Below, one piece after another: positions 47,974 to 57,800 of a stretch of DNA of 64,000 nt. Below the pieces are notes generated by a model that saw nothing but the letters and a program-made list of their open reading frames with translations, ran no database searches and was not told where the DNA came from. Both the position numbers and the translations under genes were made by a program. How positions within the stretch are numbered: the stretch's first letter is position 1; each line of letters starts with the position of its first letter. The DNA is from Planctomicrobium piriforme (GTDB lineage: Bacteria; Planctomycetota; Planctomycetia; Pirellulales; UBA1268), in assembly GCA_945861585.1 (NCBI GenBank), contig CAMAVC010000001.1, positions 131,947 to 195,946 of the forward strand. Reading direction: 5' to 3'.

Positions 47974-49230
47974 TCAGAACTTGAGCCGGGCGCGGGAGAG
48001 CCGCGCGTGGGTCTCGGCCATCAGGTCGTCTTCGGCGGATTCGTCGTCCGCCTCGTACGTGGCGGAAAAGCGGAGGTAGGCCCCGCAGTCGTCCCACGGC
48101 ACGGTCGAGATCGAGAGATCGTGGATCAAAAACTGGCTCGCGTCCTGCGCGGTCGCGAACACGCGGTCGCCGGCCCCCGTCGGGCTCTTCGTGTAGAGGA
48201 AGTAGGTCCCGCCCGGCATCTCGCAGTCGAAGCCCACGGCCCGGAGCACGCCCACGAGTTTTTCCAGCCGCCGCCGGTATTTCTCGCGCACACGCTTCGG
48301 AATCTCGGCATCGGCGAGGGCCGCGGCCCCTGCCTTCTGGATCGCCATGAACTGCCCCGAGTCGCAGTTGTCCTTCACGTCGGCGAACGCGCGCACGATC
48401 TTCTCGTGGCCGCACACCCAACCGAGCCGCCAGCCGATCATGTGGAAGCCCTTCGACATCGAGTGCACTTCCACGCCCACGTCCTTCGCACCGTCCACCG
48501 ACAGAAACGAGAGCGGCTCGTCGTCGTAGGAAAGCATCATGTGGGCCGCATCCTGCACCACGATCACGCGGTGGGCGTGTGCCCAGTCGACCACCTTCTC
48601 GTAGAAGGCCCGCGTCGCCGTCTTGCCGGTGGGGCTGTTGGGATAGCAGAGCACGAGCATCTTCGTCTTCGCGAGGACGTCGGCGGGGATCTGATCGAGA
48701 TCCGGGAAGAAGTCGTGTTCGGGCACGAGCGGCAGCTTGTGGACGATGCCGCCAAACCAGCGGGTGGCGGTGCCGGCGACGGGGTACCCAGGCACCGTCA
48801 TGAGCGTGACGTCGCCGGGGTTGATGAAGGCCGCGGGCAGCATTGCATACGCCGTCTTCGAGCCGATGCAGTGGTTGACCTCGGTCTCGGGATTGAGCAC
48901 CACGCCAAATTCCCGCTTCATGAAGGCGGCCGCGGCCTCCTTGTAGGCGGCGATGCCGTTGTCGGCGTAGCCCCGGTTTTCCGGGCGGTCGACCTCGCGA
49001 TGCATCACAGCCCGGACGCTCTCCGGGGCCATCTCGTCGTTCTCGCCGATCCCGAAGTCGAGCATCCGCCGCTCGGGATGGTCGGCGATCGCCTTCCGCT
49101 TCGCCCGCTTGATGAGTTCGAACTTGTAGATCTCGTTGCCCTTGCCGTAGTTCGCACCACCGATGCGATCGGCGAAGCGGTCTTGAAACCAAGGGTCGGC
49201 GGCGGGCTGCGGGACTGTGGTGGTGGCCAT
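47974..49230 (-). CDS. dapL: LL-diaminopimelate aminotransferase-like class I/II aminotransferase
   Basis: LDFGIGENDEMAPESVR, GYADNGIAAYKEAAAAFM, LCYPNSPTGKTATRAFY, EVHSMSKGFHMIGWRLGWVCG. Confidence 0.9.
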   Translation of the reverse strand: MATTTVPQPAADPWFQDRFADRIGGANYGKGNEIYKFELIKRAKRKAIADHPERRMLDFGIGENDEMAPESVRAVMHREVDRPENRGYADNGIAAYKEAAAAFMKREFGVVLNPETEVNHCIGSKTAYAMLPAAFINPGDVTLMTVPGYPVAGTATRWFGGIVHKLPLVPEHDFFPDLDQIPADVLAKTKMLVLCYPNSPTGKTATRAFYEKVVDWAHAHRVIVVQDAAHMMLSYDDEPLSFLSVDGAKDVGVEVHSMSKGFHMIGWRLGWVCGHEKIVRAFADVKDNCDSGQFMAIQKAGAAALADAEIPKRVREKYRRRLEKLVGVLRAVGFDCEMPGGTYFLYTKSPTGAGDRVFATAQDASQFLIHDLSISTVPWDDCGAYLRFSATYEADDESAEDDLMAETHARLSRARLKF

Positions 49231-49393
49231 GCGAGAGTTGTGGAGGGCAGGAGCATCCCTGCCAGGGTGGGGGTCGTGGATTGCCCGACCGGACGTGACG
49301 GGCCGGCGAAACATAGCCGTTTTGCCGGGTGTTTCCAAGCATTTGATTCCCCTCGGCCGCGATGGTGGAGTGAAGGGAGAAGGAGCCACACCG

Positions 49394-49498
49394 ATGCAGT
49401 CCCACCCCGACAGCCCGCGCGTTTTTGGCCCCTATGACGGCGACTTCGATCCGTTCGACGACGACGAAGACGCCGTCGTCCTGATCACGTTCGTCTGA
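49394..49498 (+). CDS. Small acidic ORF (34 aa)
   Basis: SD-like agaaggag upstream of ATG; product MQSHPDSPRVFGPYDGDFDPFDDDEDAVVLITFV. Confidence 0.45.
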   Translation: MQSHPDSPRVFGPYDGDFDPFDDDEDAVVLITFV

Positions 49499-49514
49499 CG
49501 GGACTGTCGCGGGC

Positions 49515-50156
49515 CTACGCCGCCCGGTTCTGGCCGAGTCGCGGTCGGTTCGTGGGCGGTCCGCATGGCAGCCGCTCGCTTGCGGCCGTGCCCGGCAGAA
49601 CGGCCCGTTCCCGGGTGTAAGCGGCTCGCAGCCGCGCCGGGTCGATCCCCAGCGCCCGTCGCACGTCGCCCAGGGGTCGATCGAGGAAGTCATCGCCTAC
49701 CGCGTGGTGCAGGTTTCGCACCCCGATCTCGCGTCCGGCTTCCACACCGAGGTCGTAGGCGGCGAGTGTCGACCGCGGGATGCGGTAGGGCTGCGGGTAG
49801 ACATTGGCCGCCACGAATTTGAAGAAGGCTTGCTCCAAGGCAGACAGTCGCTTCGTGGACCCCATCGTAAACCCGATCACGAACGCTTCGTCCTGGCCGA
49901 GCAGCCCGCGGCCCAGCACCACGTGGATGCGGTCATGGTGCGCCAGATCGACGGCGCCGTGCAGCCGGAGCCAGCCGTGCGGATTCTCGAACAGTCGGAC
50001 GATCCAAGGAATCGCCGTCGGCGGGGCCGCGGGGAGCGTGGCGAGCACCTCGCGGAGCGTCAGGTCGTCGTTGTCGAGGCCGGGGCTCCACCGGCGCCAG
50101 GCGGGCACGTGCGTGCCGCCGGCAGGCGGTGGGCCGACCGGAATGGTTGATTTCAT
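49515..50156 (-). CDS. COQ4-like protein
   Basis: HDRIHVVLGRGLLGQDE fits the COQ4 HDxxH-x11-E metal-binding motif; remainder helical. Confidence 0.65.
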   Translation of the reverse strand: MKSTIPVGPPPAGGTHVPAWRRWSPGLDNDDLTLREVLATLPAAPPTAIPWIVRLFENPHGWLRLHGAVDLAHHDRIHVVLGRGLLGQDEAFVIGFTMGSTKRLSALEQAFFKFVAANVYPQPYRIPRSTLAAYDLGVEAGREIGVRNLHHAVGDDFLDRPLGDVRRALGIDPARLRAAYTRERAVLPGTAASERLPCGPPTNRPRLGQNRAA

Positions 50157-50215
50157 AGCCGCACCCGAGCCAATCCTACGGCTCGCGCATGGCGAAAAAC
50201 CAGCCGCCTTCAAGC

Positions 50216-50845
50216 CTATTTAGCCGCCATCGCATAGGCCCGCCGGGGCGGCTGCACGCCCCAGACACGTGCGAGCGTGAGAAGGGCCGAGTGGAGCCGG
50301 CTCTTCACCGTTCCGACCGGCACGCCCATGAGCACGGCGGCATCGCGGTAGGCCAAGCCCTGTTCGTAGACGAGTTGCACCGCCCGCCGCTGCACCGCCG
50401 AGAGTTTTTGCACGGCCGCCTGCATCCGGCAGCCCTCCTCGCGGTCGCCCACCTGTTCGTCGGGCGAGCGGCCCCGGGCAGCCAGCGTCTCGAGCGGGCT
50501 GTGCCCGTCACGCTGCACCGAGCCACGAGCCTGCTCCACGTGGCGGTGCCGGCGCTCGTGCCGCTGCACGTCGATCGCCTTGTGGGTGGCGATCGCGTAG
50601 ATCCACGGCCGAAAGGCCCGGCCGTCCTCGAACCGGTCGCTCTTGAGGTACATCCGGAGGAACGTCGCCTGAAACACGTCTTCGGCCAGTTCGGCGTTTC
50701 CGAGATAGCGGGTCAGATAGCCAAACAGGGGCTGCTCGTAGCGATGGACGAGCGTTTCGTAGGCCCCGGCATCACCGGAGTCACGAAACTGGCGGAACAG
50801 TTCTTCGTCGGTCAGCACGTCGGCGGACACGGTGGCGGCAACCAT
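50216..50845 (-). CDS. ECF-type RNA polymerase sigma factor (sigma-70 family)
   Basis: LVHRYEQPLFGYLTRYLGNAELAEDVFQATFLRMY, RPWIYAIATHKAIDVQRHERR, LAYRDAAVLMGVPVGTVKSRLHSAL. Confidence 0.95.
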   Translation of the reverse strand: MVAATVSADVLTDEELFRQFRDSGDAGAYETLVHRYEQPLFGYLTRYLGNAELAEDVFQATFLRMYLKSDRFEDGRAFRPWIYAIATHKAIDVQRHERRHRHVEQARGSVQRDGHSPLETLAARGRSPDEQVGDREEGCRMQAAVQKLSAVQRRAVQLVYEQGLAYRDAAVLMGVPVGTVKSRLHSALLTLARVWGVQPPRRAYAMAAK

Positions 50846-51415
50846 GATGCATCTCCTCAGCCTTTCGCCCGGCCGCTGGATTGGATATGGATGAGGCGGC
50901 CGCACCCAGGCTGCTCCGCCCTTGTGCATCTGCCGTGCCAAACCGGCAGAATCGGTGCGACCGAATCCGCGCGGCCGAATTCGTGAATTCCTTCGCAGGA
51001 CGCGGTCGGCGACGCCTCGGCAGGCTTCCGCAAAATGCAACGCCCGTTTGCAAAAAGCGGCAGTCGGCCGCGTGAGTCATGGAATCACCGCAGACTCTCG
51101 GGGCTATGGACGATTGCGGTCCTATGACACGCATGGCAGGCCCAGCTGGTTGGGCATCTGCCAGGGTGTGGGTACACTGGAATTGGAAGGTTGAAAGTAT
51201 CCTGGCTTTGAATCGGCTCGGCCCTCGTGGTCGGCTGTACCAACCTCGCGAAAGCACAAGGTGGTGACCCTCCCTGGCGACAGGGCGGGAGGATACGCGT
51301 CGGGAGCGGTTCCCGGCGAAGCTTTCGAGAGTTTTCTGTTTCGTTCGACGCGGTTCCCACGCCACAAAAAACTCGAAAGTGCCTTCCTTTCCTCCTGTCT
51401 GGAAAGGATTGCGTC

Positions 51416-51682
51416 ATGCCCCTCGCGTTCCCCTCGATTCGGGTCGAGCCCCGAAACCCCACCCACCATCTCTGGAACAACAACGGCGTGTGGTGGATCC
51501 ACTACACGGTCCACTTCGACCACCGCAAGCGCCGCGTCCGGCGGTCGCTCCGCACGCGGTCGCTTGCCGACGCGATCGCCCGGCGCGACGCCCTGCTCGT
51601 GCGAATCACGGGCGCAGGGGAGTTCGTGCCGGAGCGATCCGCCGCAGACCCCGTCGCGCATGATCGGCGTGTGCTCGTGTAG
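51416..51682 (+). CDS. Small Arg-rich protein resembling an integrase N-terminal arm-type DNA-binding region
   Basis: WWIHYTVHFDHRKRRVRRSLRTRSLADAIARRDALLVRI; no catalytic recombinase domain follows. Confidence 0.4.
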   Translation: MPLAFPSIRVEPRNPTHHLWNNNGVWWIHYTVHFDHRKRRVRRSLRTRSLADAIARRDALLVRITGAGEFVPERSAADPVAHDRRVLV

Positions 51683-51811
51683 ACGAAACGTTGCCCCGGA
51701 TGGACCAAGGTTGTCCCTCAGGCGTTGAACATCGAGCGCAAACGCCGGCGGGGGTGTTGCGTTTTCCGCCCCACTGGACGAACACTGAACGCCTGAACAC
51801 AATATGGGCCC

Positions 51812-54800
51812 ATGAAGTCGTCACGGAAGACCACTGCCGCCGCGCCCTCGTGGCATGCCCTCGAAGTCGCTGTGCCCGAGGCGAGCCGCCTTGCGCGCGT
51901 CGCTGGGGGCCTGCCCGGCCGCGTGCTGCCGCAGGCCAACACCCTCGCGCACGCGATCGTCGCGGCGGTCACCGAAATCGGGGCCGCCACCCCCGCCACG
52001 TGGCTCATCGCCCCCTCGCGCCGCGTCGGCAACGAATGGCTCGAAACGCTTGTCCGTCTGGGGCATTCCGTCACCAACGTCCACGTCACCACGCTCTCCG
52101 CCCTCGCCTTCGACATCGTCGCCGACCGGCTCGCTGCCGATGGGGTGATGCTGGCGCCGCCGCGGGCCAAGCTCGTGGCCGTGGAGCGGGTGCTTGCCGA
52201 AAGCCGCGGCGAGCTGCGGTCGTTTGCCGCCGCGGCCGGCTCGACCCGTCGCCTCGCCGAGCGGCTGCTCAAGAGCCTCGAGGCTCTTCGCAATGCCGGG
52301 CTCTCTTCCCGCGACGTGTCGCTCGGCCTGCGGCATTCCGACAAGGCCCACGATCTCTGCATCCTCCTCGACCGCTATGTGGCGGCGCTCGGTGACCTGA
52401 ATCTGATCGACCAGGCCGGGGAGCTGGCACTCGCGATCGAGCAGGTGCGGGCCGGGAAGCTGCCCGCAAAGGTTTCCTGTCTGCTGGTGCCCGACGATCT
52501 CGACCTGCCGCGGCTCGAGCGACAGCTGCTCGAGGCCCTCGGGGCGGCCGAGGGCGTCACGGTTCACACGCTCGCCACTGATCCGCCGCTGCCCGCCCCG
52601 CCGGCAGCGGTCGCTGCGGCCCGCTTCCGGATCTTTCGTGGCTCAGGCGAGGCCAACGAGGTCCGCCACGTGCTCCGTACCTGCCTCGCGGAAGGCCTGC
52701 GGCTCGACGAAATCGAGATCGTCCACACCGATGCCGCGACCTATCCGCCGCTCGTTCGCGAGATCGTGGCGGCGCTCCACCGGCCCATCACCGCCGAGAT
52801 CGCCGCCGGCAGCGAAGGCCACGTGCCGGTCACGTTCGCCGAGGGCCTGCCGCTCGCCGACTCGAAGCCGGGCCGGGCCCTCGCCGGCTGGCTCGCCTGG
52901 CGGCGCGACGGCCATCCGCAGGCGGGCCTCGAAGAGATGCTCCGCGACGGCGTGCTCGACCTCGCGACGATCGTGCCTGATGCCCCGCGGCCGTCGGCCC
53001 TCGTGCGTGAATTGCGCCGCGTGAAGATCGGCCGCGGCCTGGGTCGCACGGTGTCGATGCTCACGGCGGCCGCGGCCCGCGCGGAGGAGCAGCCCCCGGA
53101 GTCGTTCGTGCGTCGTCACGACGACGGCGATCCGCCGGCCGGCGACGACCTGACTGCCGACGAGCTCGCCACCCGCAAGTCGCGGATCACGCAGCGGCTC
53201 TCGGCGCTTGCGGCCCTGGCCAATCATCTCGCCGCCTGCGAGGGTAGCTCTGACGCCACCGCCGAGCAGGTGCTCGGCGGCGCTCGCACATTCGTCGAAA
53301 CGGTCTGCCCGGCCGACAGCGAATTCGATGGCAACGCCCGCCGCATGATCCTCGACGAGATCGACGCGATGCAGAAGTGGCGGGGCCACTCCGGCATGCA
53401 GGCCCGCGACATGCTCGACTGGCTCGAGCAACTGCCCGCTGAGCTGGTCGTGCTCGGGGCCGGGCCGCGGCCGGGCTGCCTCCACGTGAGCGGCCTCACC
53501 GGGGGTGGCCACTCCGGCCGGCCCTACACGTTCGTGCTCGGCCTCGACGAAACCCGCTTTCCAGGGGGCAACGCCACCGATCCGGTGCTCACCGACGGCG
53601 ACCGCAGCCTGATCAACGAGTCGGCTCCCGACGCCCGGCTCACCGTCGCCCGCGATGCAGCCACCCGCAACCTCGACCTCTTCCGCCGACTGCTCGCGCG
53701 GGTGCGCGGCGGCGTGCGGCTCGGCTTCTCCTGTCGCGACATGGCCGACGACGCCGAGGTGTTTCCATCGCCGGCGCTCGTGGCTCTTCATGGGCAGGCC
53801 GTCGGCAATCCGCTGGCCACCGTCGACGATCTCCTCGAGTCGCTCGCCCCGCCTGAAACGCTCGTGCCCTCCGACCCGGGCCTCGCCCTCGACGAATCGC
53901 AGTGGTGGCTGGCGGTGCTCGGGCCCACTGCCCGTGCCGACGAGGTGCAGGCGGCCCTCGCCTCTCACCGCCATCACCTCGCCCACGGTCAGGCGGCGGC
54001 GGCCGCGCGGGCGGCCGACGTGTTCACGCCGCACGACGGCCTCGTGCCCGAGGCGGGCTTGCTGCTCGATCCCCGCGCGAGCCACGGCCGCGCCGCCTCG
54101 CCCAACAGCCTCGAGACGCTCGCCACGTGCCCGCGAAAATTTTTCTTCCGCTACGGCCTTGGCATCGAGCCACTCGAGCGGTTCGACGACGACGCCGACC
54201 GCTGGCTCACGCCGCTCGATGCCGGCAGCCTCCTGCACACCGTGCTCGAGCGGTTCATGCGCGGGCTCATCGACCGCGCGGAACTGCCCGAGGTCGGGGT
54301 GCATCTCGACGAGCTGCTCGCGATCCTCGACGAGGAGCTCGTGGCGAGCCGCCGCCGGCAGCCGCCGCTCACGGAGCTGGCCTTCGCCGCCCGCCGCGAC
54401 GAGCTCCGCACGGCGATGCACACGTTCCTCCACGACGAGGAGCGATCCTGCCGCGAGACGGGCCGGCGGCCGCTCGCGCTCGAGGCCGCGATCGGCGTGG
54501 AGCCGGCCGGCGCGGGCACGCCGTTCGACTGCCGCGAGCCGGTGGTCGTGTCGCTCGCTCCTGGTGAGACGATCAAGCTCCGTGGCCGAATCGACCGGAT
54601 CGACGTTCGCGACTCGGGCGACGGCCACGCGTATGCCCTCTGGGACTACAAGAGTGGCAGCGGCTACGGGTTTCCGGCGATGGCGGCCGACGATCCGTTT
54701 AACGGCGGCCGCAAGCTGCAACACGGCCTGTATGTCGTCATGCTCCGCACGCGGCTGGCGGATCCGGCATGCCCGGTCGGTGGCGGCGACGTCGAACGCT

Positions 54801-57800
54801 TCGGCTATTTCTTTCCCACGCGCGCGGGCAAGGGCCGGCGGCTCGAATGGACAGCTACTCAATTGGCCGAGTGCACGGCGCTCGTCCGCCGGCTCGCGGA
54901 GATTGCGCGGCAGGGCATCTTCCTGCCGACGGATGATCCCGCCGACTGCACCTTCTGCGATTTCGCGGCGGCCTGCGGTGATGCGGCGCGGGTGACCCGC
55001 GAGGCGGCCCGGATGGTCGGCGGCTCGCAGCCGCTCCGCGATCTCTTTGGCGAGCTGCGGCGCGACCGGCAGCAGCGGGCCGTGCCGACGATCCGCCGGC
55101 CCCACGAGGCGCCGCTTGCGGTCACGCCGCATCCTGCCGCGCCGGTGCCGCCCCCCGACGAGCCGGTCCGCCACCGCATCCGCACCGATCTTTCCACCAC
55201 GCTCCTGGTCGAGGCCGCGGCCGGTACGGGCAAGACCACGTGCATGGTCGATCGGATGCTGGCGCTCGTGCGCACCGGCGCTGCGAAGCCGGAAGGAATC
55301 GTGGCGGTCACGTTCACGAAGAAGGCGGCAGGCGAGCTCCGCCGCCGGTTCCGTGAGAAGCTGCAGCGGGCCGCCGTCGAGGCGACCGATCCGGCCGAGC
55401 AGGGCCGGCTCACGGCCGCGCTCGAACGGGTCGACTCGATGGTGATCGGCACGATCCATTCGTTCGCGGGCCGACTGTTGCGGGAGCGACCGCTGGAGGC
55501 GGGCGTCGACCCCGGCTTCCGCGAGCTCGACGATTCGGCCGACCGGCTCCTGCGCCGGCAGGCCTGGCGGGAGTTCGTCACCGCCGCGCCCGCCGACCAT
55601 CCCCAGCTGCTCGCCGATCTCGATGCCGTGGGCCTGCGGCTCGGTGACCTGTCGCGGCTGTTCGTGGAGCGGTTCGCCACCTATGGCGACGTCGAAGACT
55701 GGCCGGCGCCGGCCACACCGCCGCCAGACGTCACCGGTGTCGTCGCGGCGATCGAGGCGTTTGCGGGGCGGATCGAGGCCGAGGTGTTTCCCGGTCCGGC
55801 GGAGCGGGGCACCGACGAACTCATGAACGCGCTCGAGCAGTTCGCCCGCATAGTCCGCCGGTGCGATCGCTCTTCGGTCGTGGCCGTGATGGATGTGCTG
55901 CAGGAGCTCGACCGCACGCCGAAGGTCACGCAGAAGTGCTGGCCCGGGGTCGGCGACACCGACAAGGAGCGGAAGGCCGCCCAGAAGGAGGCGGCCCTCG
56001 GCTGGGCAGCCGAATGGGAGCAGCTCCGCGACACGCTCGCGCGGCCCGCGCTCTGGCAGTGGCGGGCCCATCGGTATCCCGTCGCGATCGCGGCGCTCCA
56101 GCAGGCGCTCGCCGTCTACGACCGGCTGCGGGCCGAGCGGGGCGGGCTCTCGTTTCAGGATCTGCTCTGCAAGGCCGCGCGGCTGCTCGTCGGGCAGCCC
56201 GACGTGCGGCGAAGCTTTCGGGCCCGCTACACGCACCTGCTCGTCGACGAATTCCAGGACACCGACCCGGTGCAGGCGGAGATGCTGCTCCTGCTCACGG
56301 CCACCGATCCCGACGAGCGCGACTGGCGGCAGTGCGTGCCCGCGCCGGGGTCGCTGTTCGTCGTGGGCGATCCGAAGCAGTCGCTCTATCGCTTCCGGCG
56401 GGCCGACATCGTCACCTACACCGCCGTCCGCGACATCATCGCGGCCCACGGCGACGTGCTCGCGCTGACGACCAACTTCCGCAGCCGGGGCGACCTCGTG
56501 GGCTGGGCCAACGACGTGTTCACGGCCCAGTTCCCACCGCAGGCCACGGTCGAATCGCCGTCGTTCACGCCGAGCACCTCGGGCCGCCGCGAGGCCCCGC
56601 CCACCGGGGGCGAGAAGGGCTGGCTCTCGGGTATCCGCACGCTGCGGTTCGTGCGGAGCGGCCAGGCGGGCGACCTCTGGGCGGAGCAGGAGGCCCGCGA
56701 GATTGCGACCTTTATCAGGAGGGCGATCGACGCCGGGCTGGCCGTGCCGCGCACGCTCGACGAGGCTGCCCACGGCCACACCACGGCCTGCCGGCCGGGC
56801 GACTTTCTGCTCGTGGCCCGGGAGCGGAAGCATCTCGGGATCTATGCGGCTGCCCTGCATGCGGTCGGCCTGCCGGTGGATGTCACAGGCACGCTGGGTG
56901 AAGACCAGGCCGAGCCGCTTCGCGAGCTCCGCACCTGCCTCGCGGCCCTTGCCGATCCCGATGATCCGGTGGCCCTGCTCGCACTCGTGCGGGGCGTGGT
57001 TTTCGGATTCAGTGATGCCGACCTCTTCGCCTACAAGACGGCCGGCGGCAGGTTCACCGGCGGGATCGACGTGCCCGCTGGTCTCGATGCGGTGCTGGCG
57101 GCCCGGTTCGCGGCCGCCCGCGAGGCCTTCTCCCGCTGGCGGTCATGGCTGCGGCATCTGCCGGTGGCCGCGACGGTGGAGCGGATCATCGACGACGCCG
57201 GCCTGTTCTTGATCGCGGCCGCGGCCGATGGCGAAGCGGGGCCGCGTGGCCGGGCCGTGGCCGGCCTCGTGCTCAAGTATCTGGAGCGGCTGCGGACCGA
57301 CCGGGCCGAGGTGGTGTCGATCCACGACTGCCTCGACCTGCTCGACGACATGATCGACGGATCGACGCGGGCCGAATTTGATCCGCTCACGATCGATCCG
57401 CCCTCGACCGCCTGCGTGCGGGTGATGAACCTTCACAAGGCGAAGGGGCTCGAGGCCCCGGTCGTGTTCCTCGTCGATTTCCAGAAGCGCAAAGTCGGCG
57501 ACGACGTGACCGACGGCCCGTTTCTCCACGTCGACCGCACCCATGCCCGCACCACAGGCCGTCTCGCCGTCACGCATGCCGTGGGCTGGACGCAGAAGAT
57601 CGTGGCGGCGCCGCTCGGCTGGGAAGAGTTCTGCCGCCGCGAGCGGGCCTTCGAACAGGCCGAGCAGATCCGGCTCGACTACGTGGCCGCCACGCGGCCG
57701 GGCAGCTGCCTCGTGGTGTCGCTCTATGAGAAGCAGGAAAAGGGCAAGAAGGACGAGCCCGATACGTTCACGGCCGAAGGGGCCTGGGAACGGTACGCCG

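Noticed and set aside
46994-49693. 899-codon ORF treated as one protein
   Set aside because: Only the last ~315 codons (lipoprotein, start 47938) are real; the rest is the wrong frame across dapL.
52643-56860. 1405-codon minus-strand ORF
   Set aside because: Antisense to the addBA fusion, which carries all recognisable motifs; a GC-driven shadow ORF.
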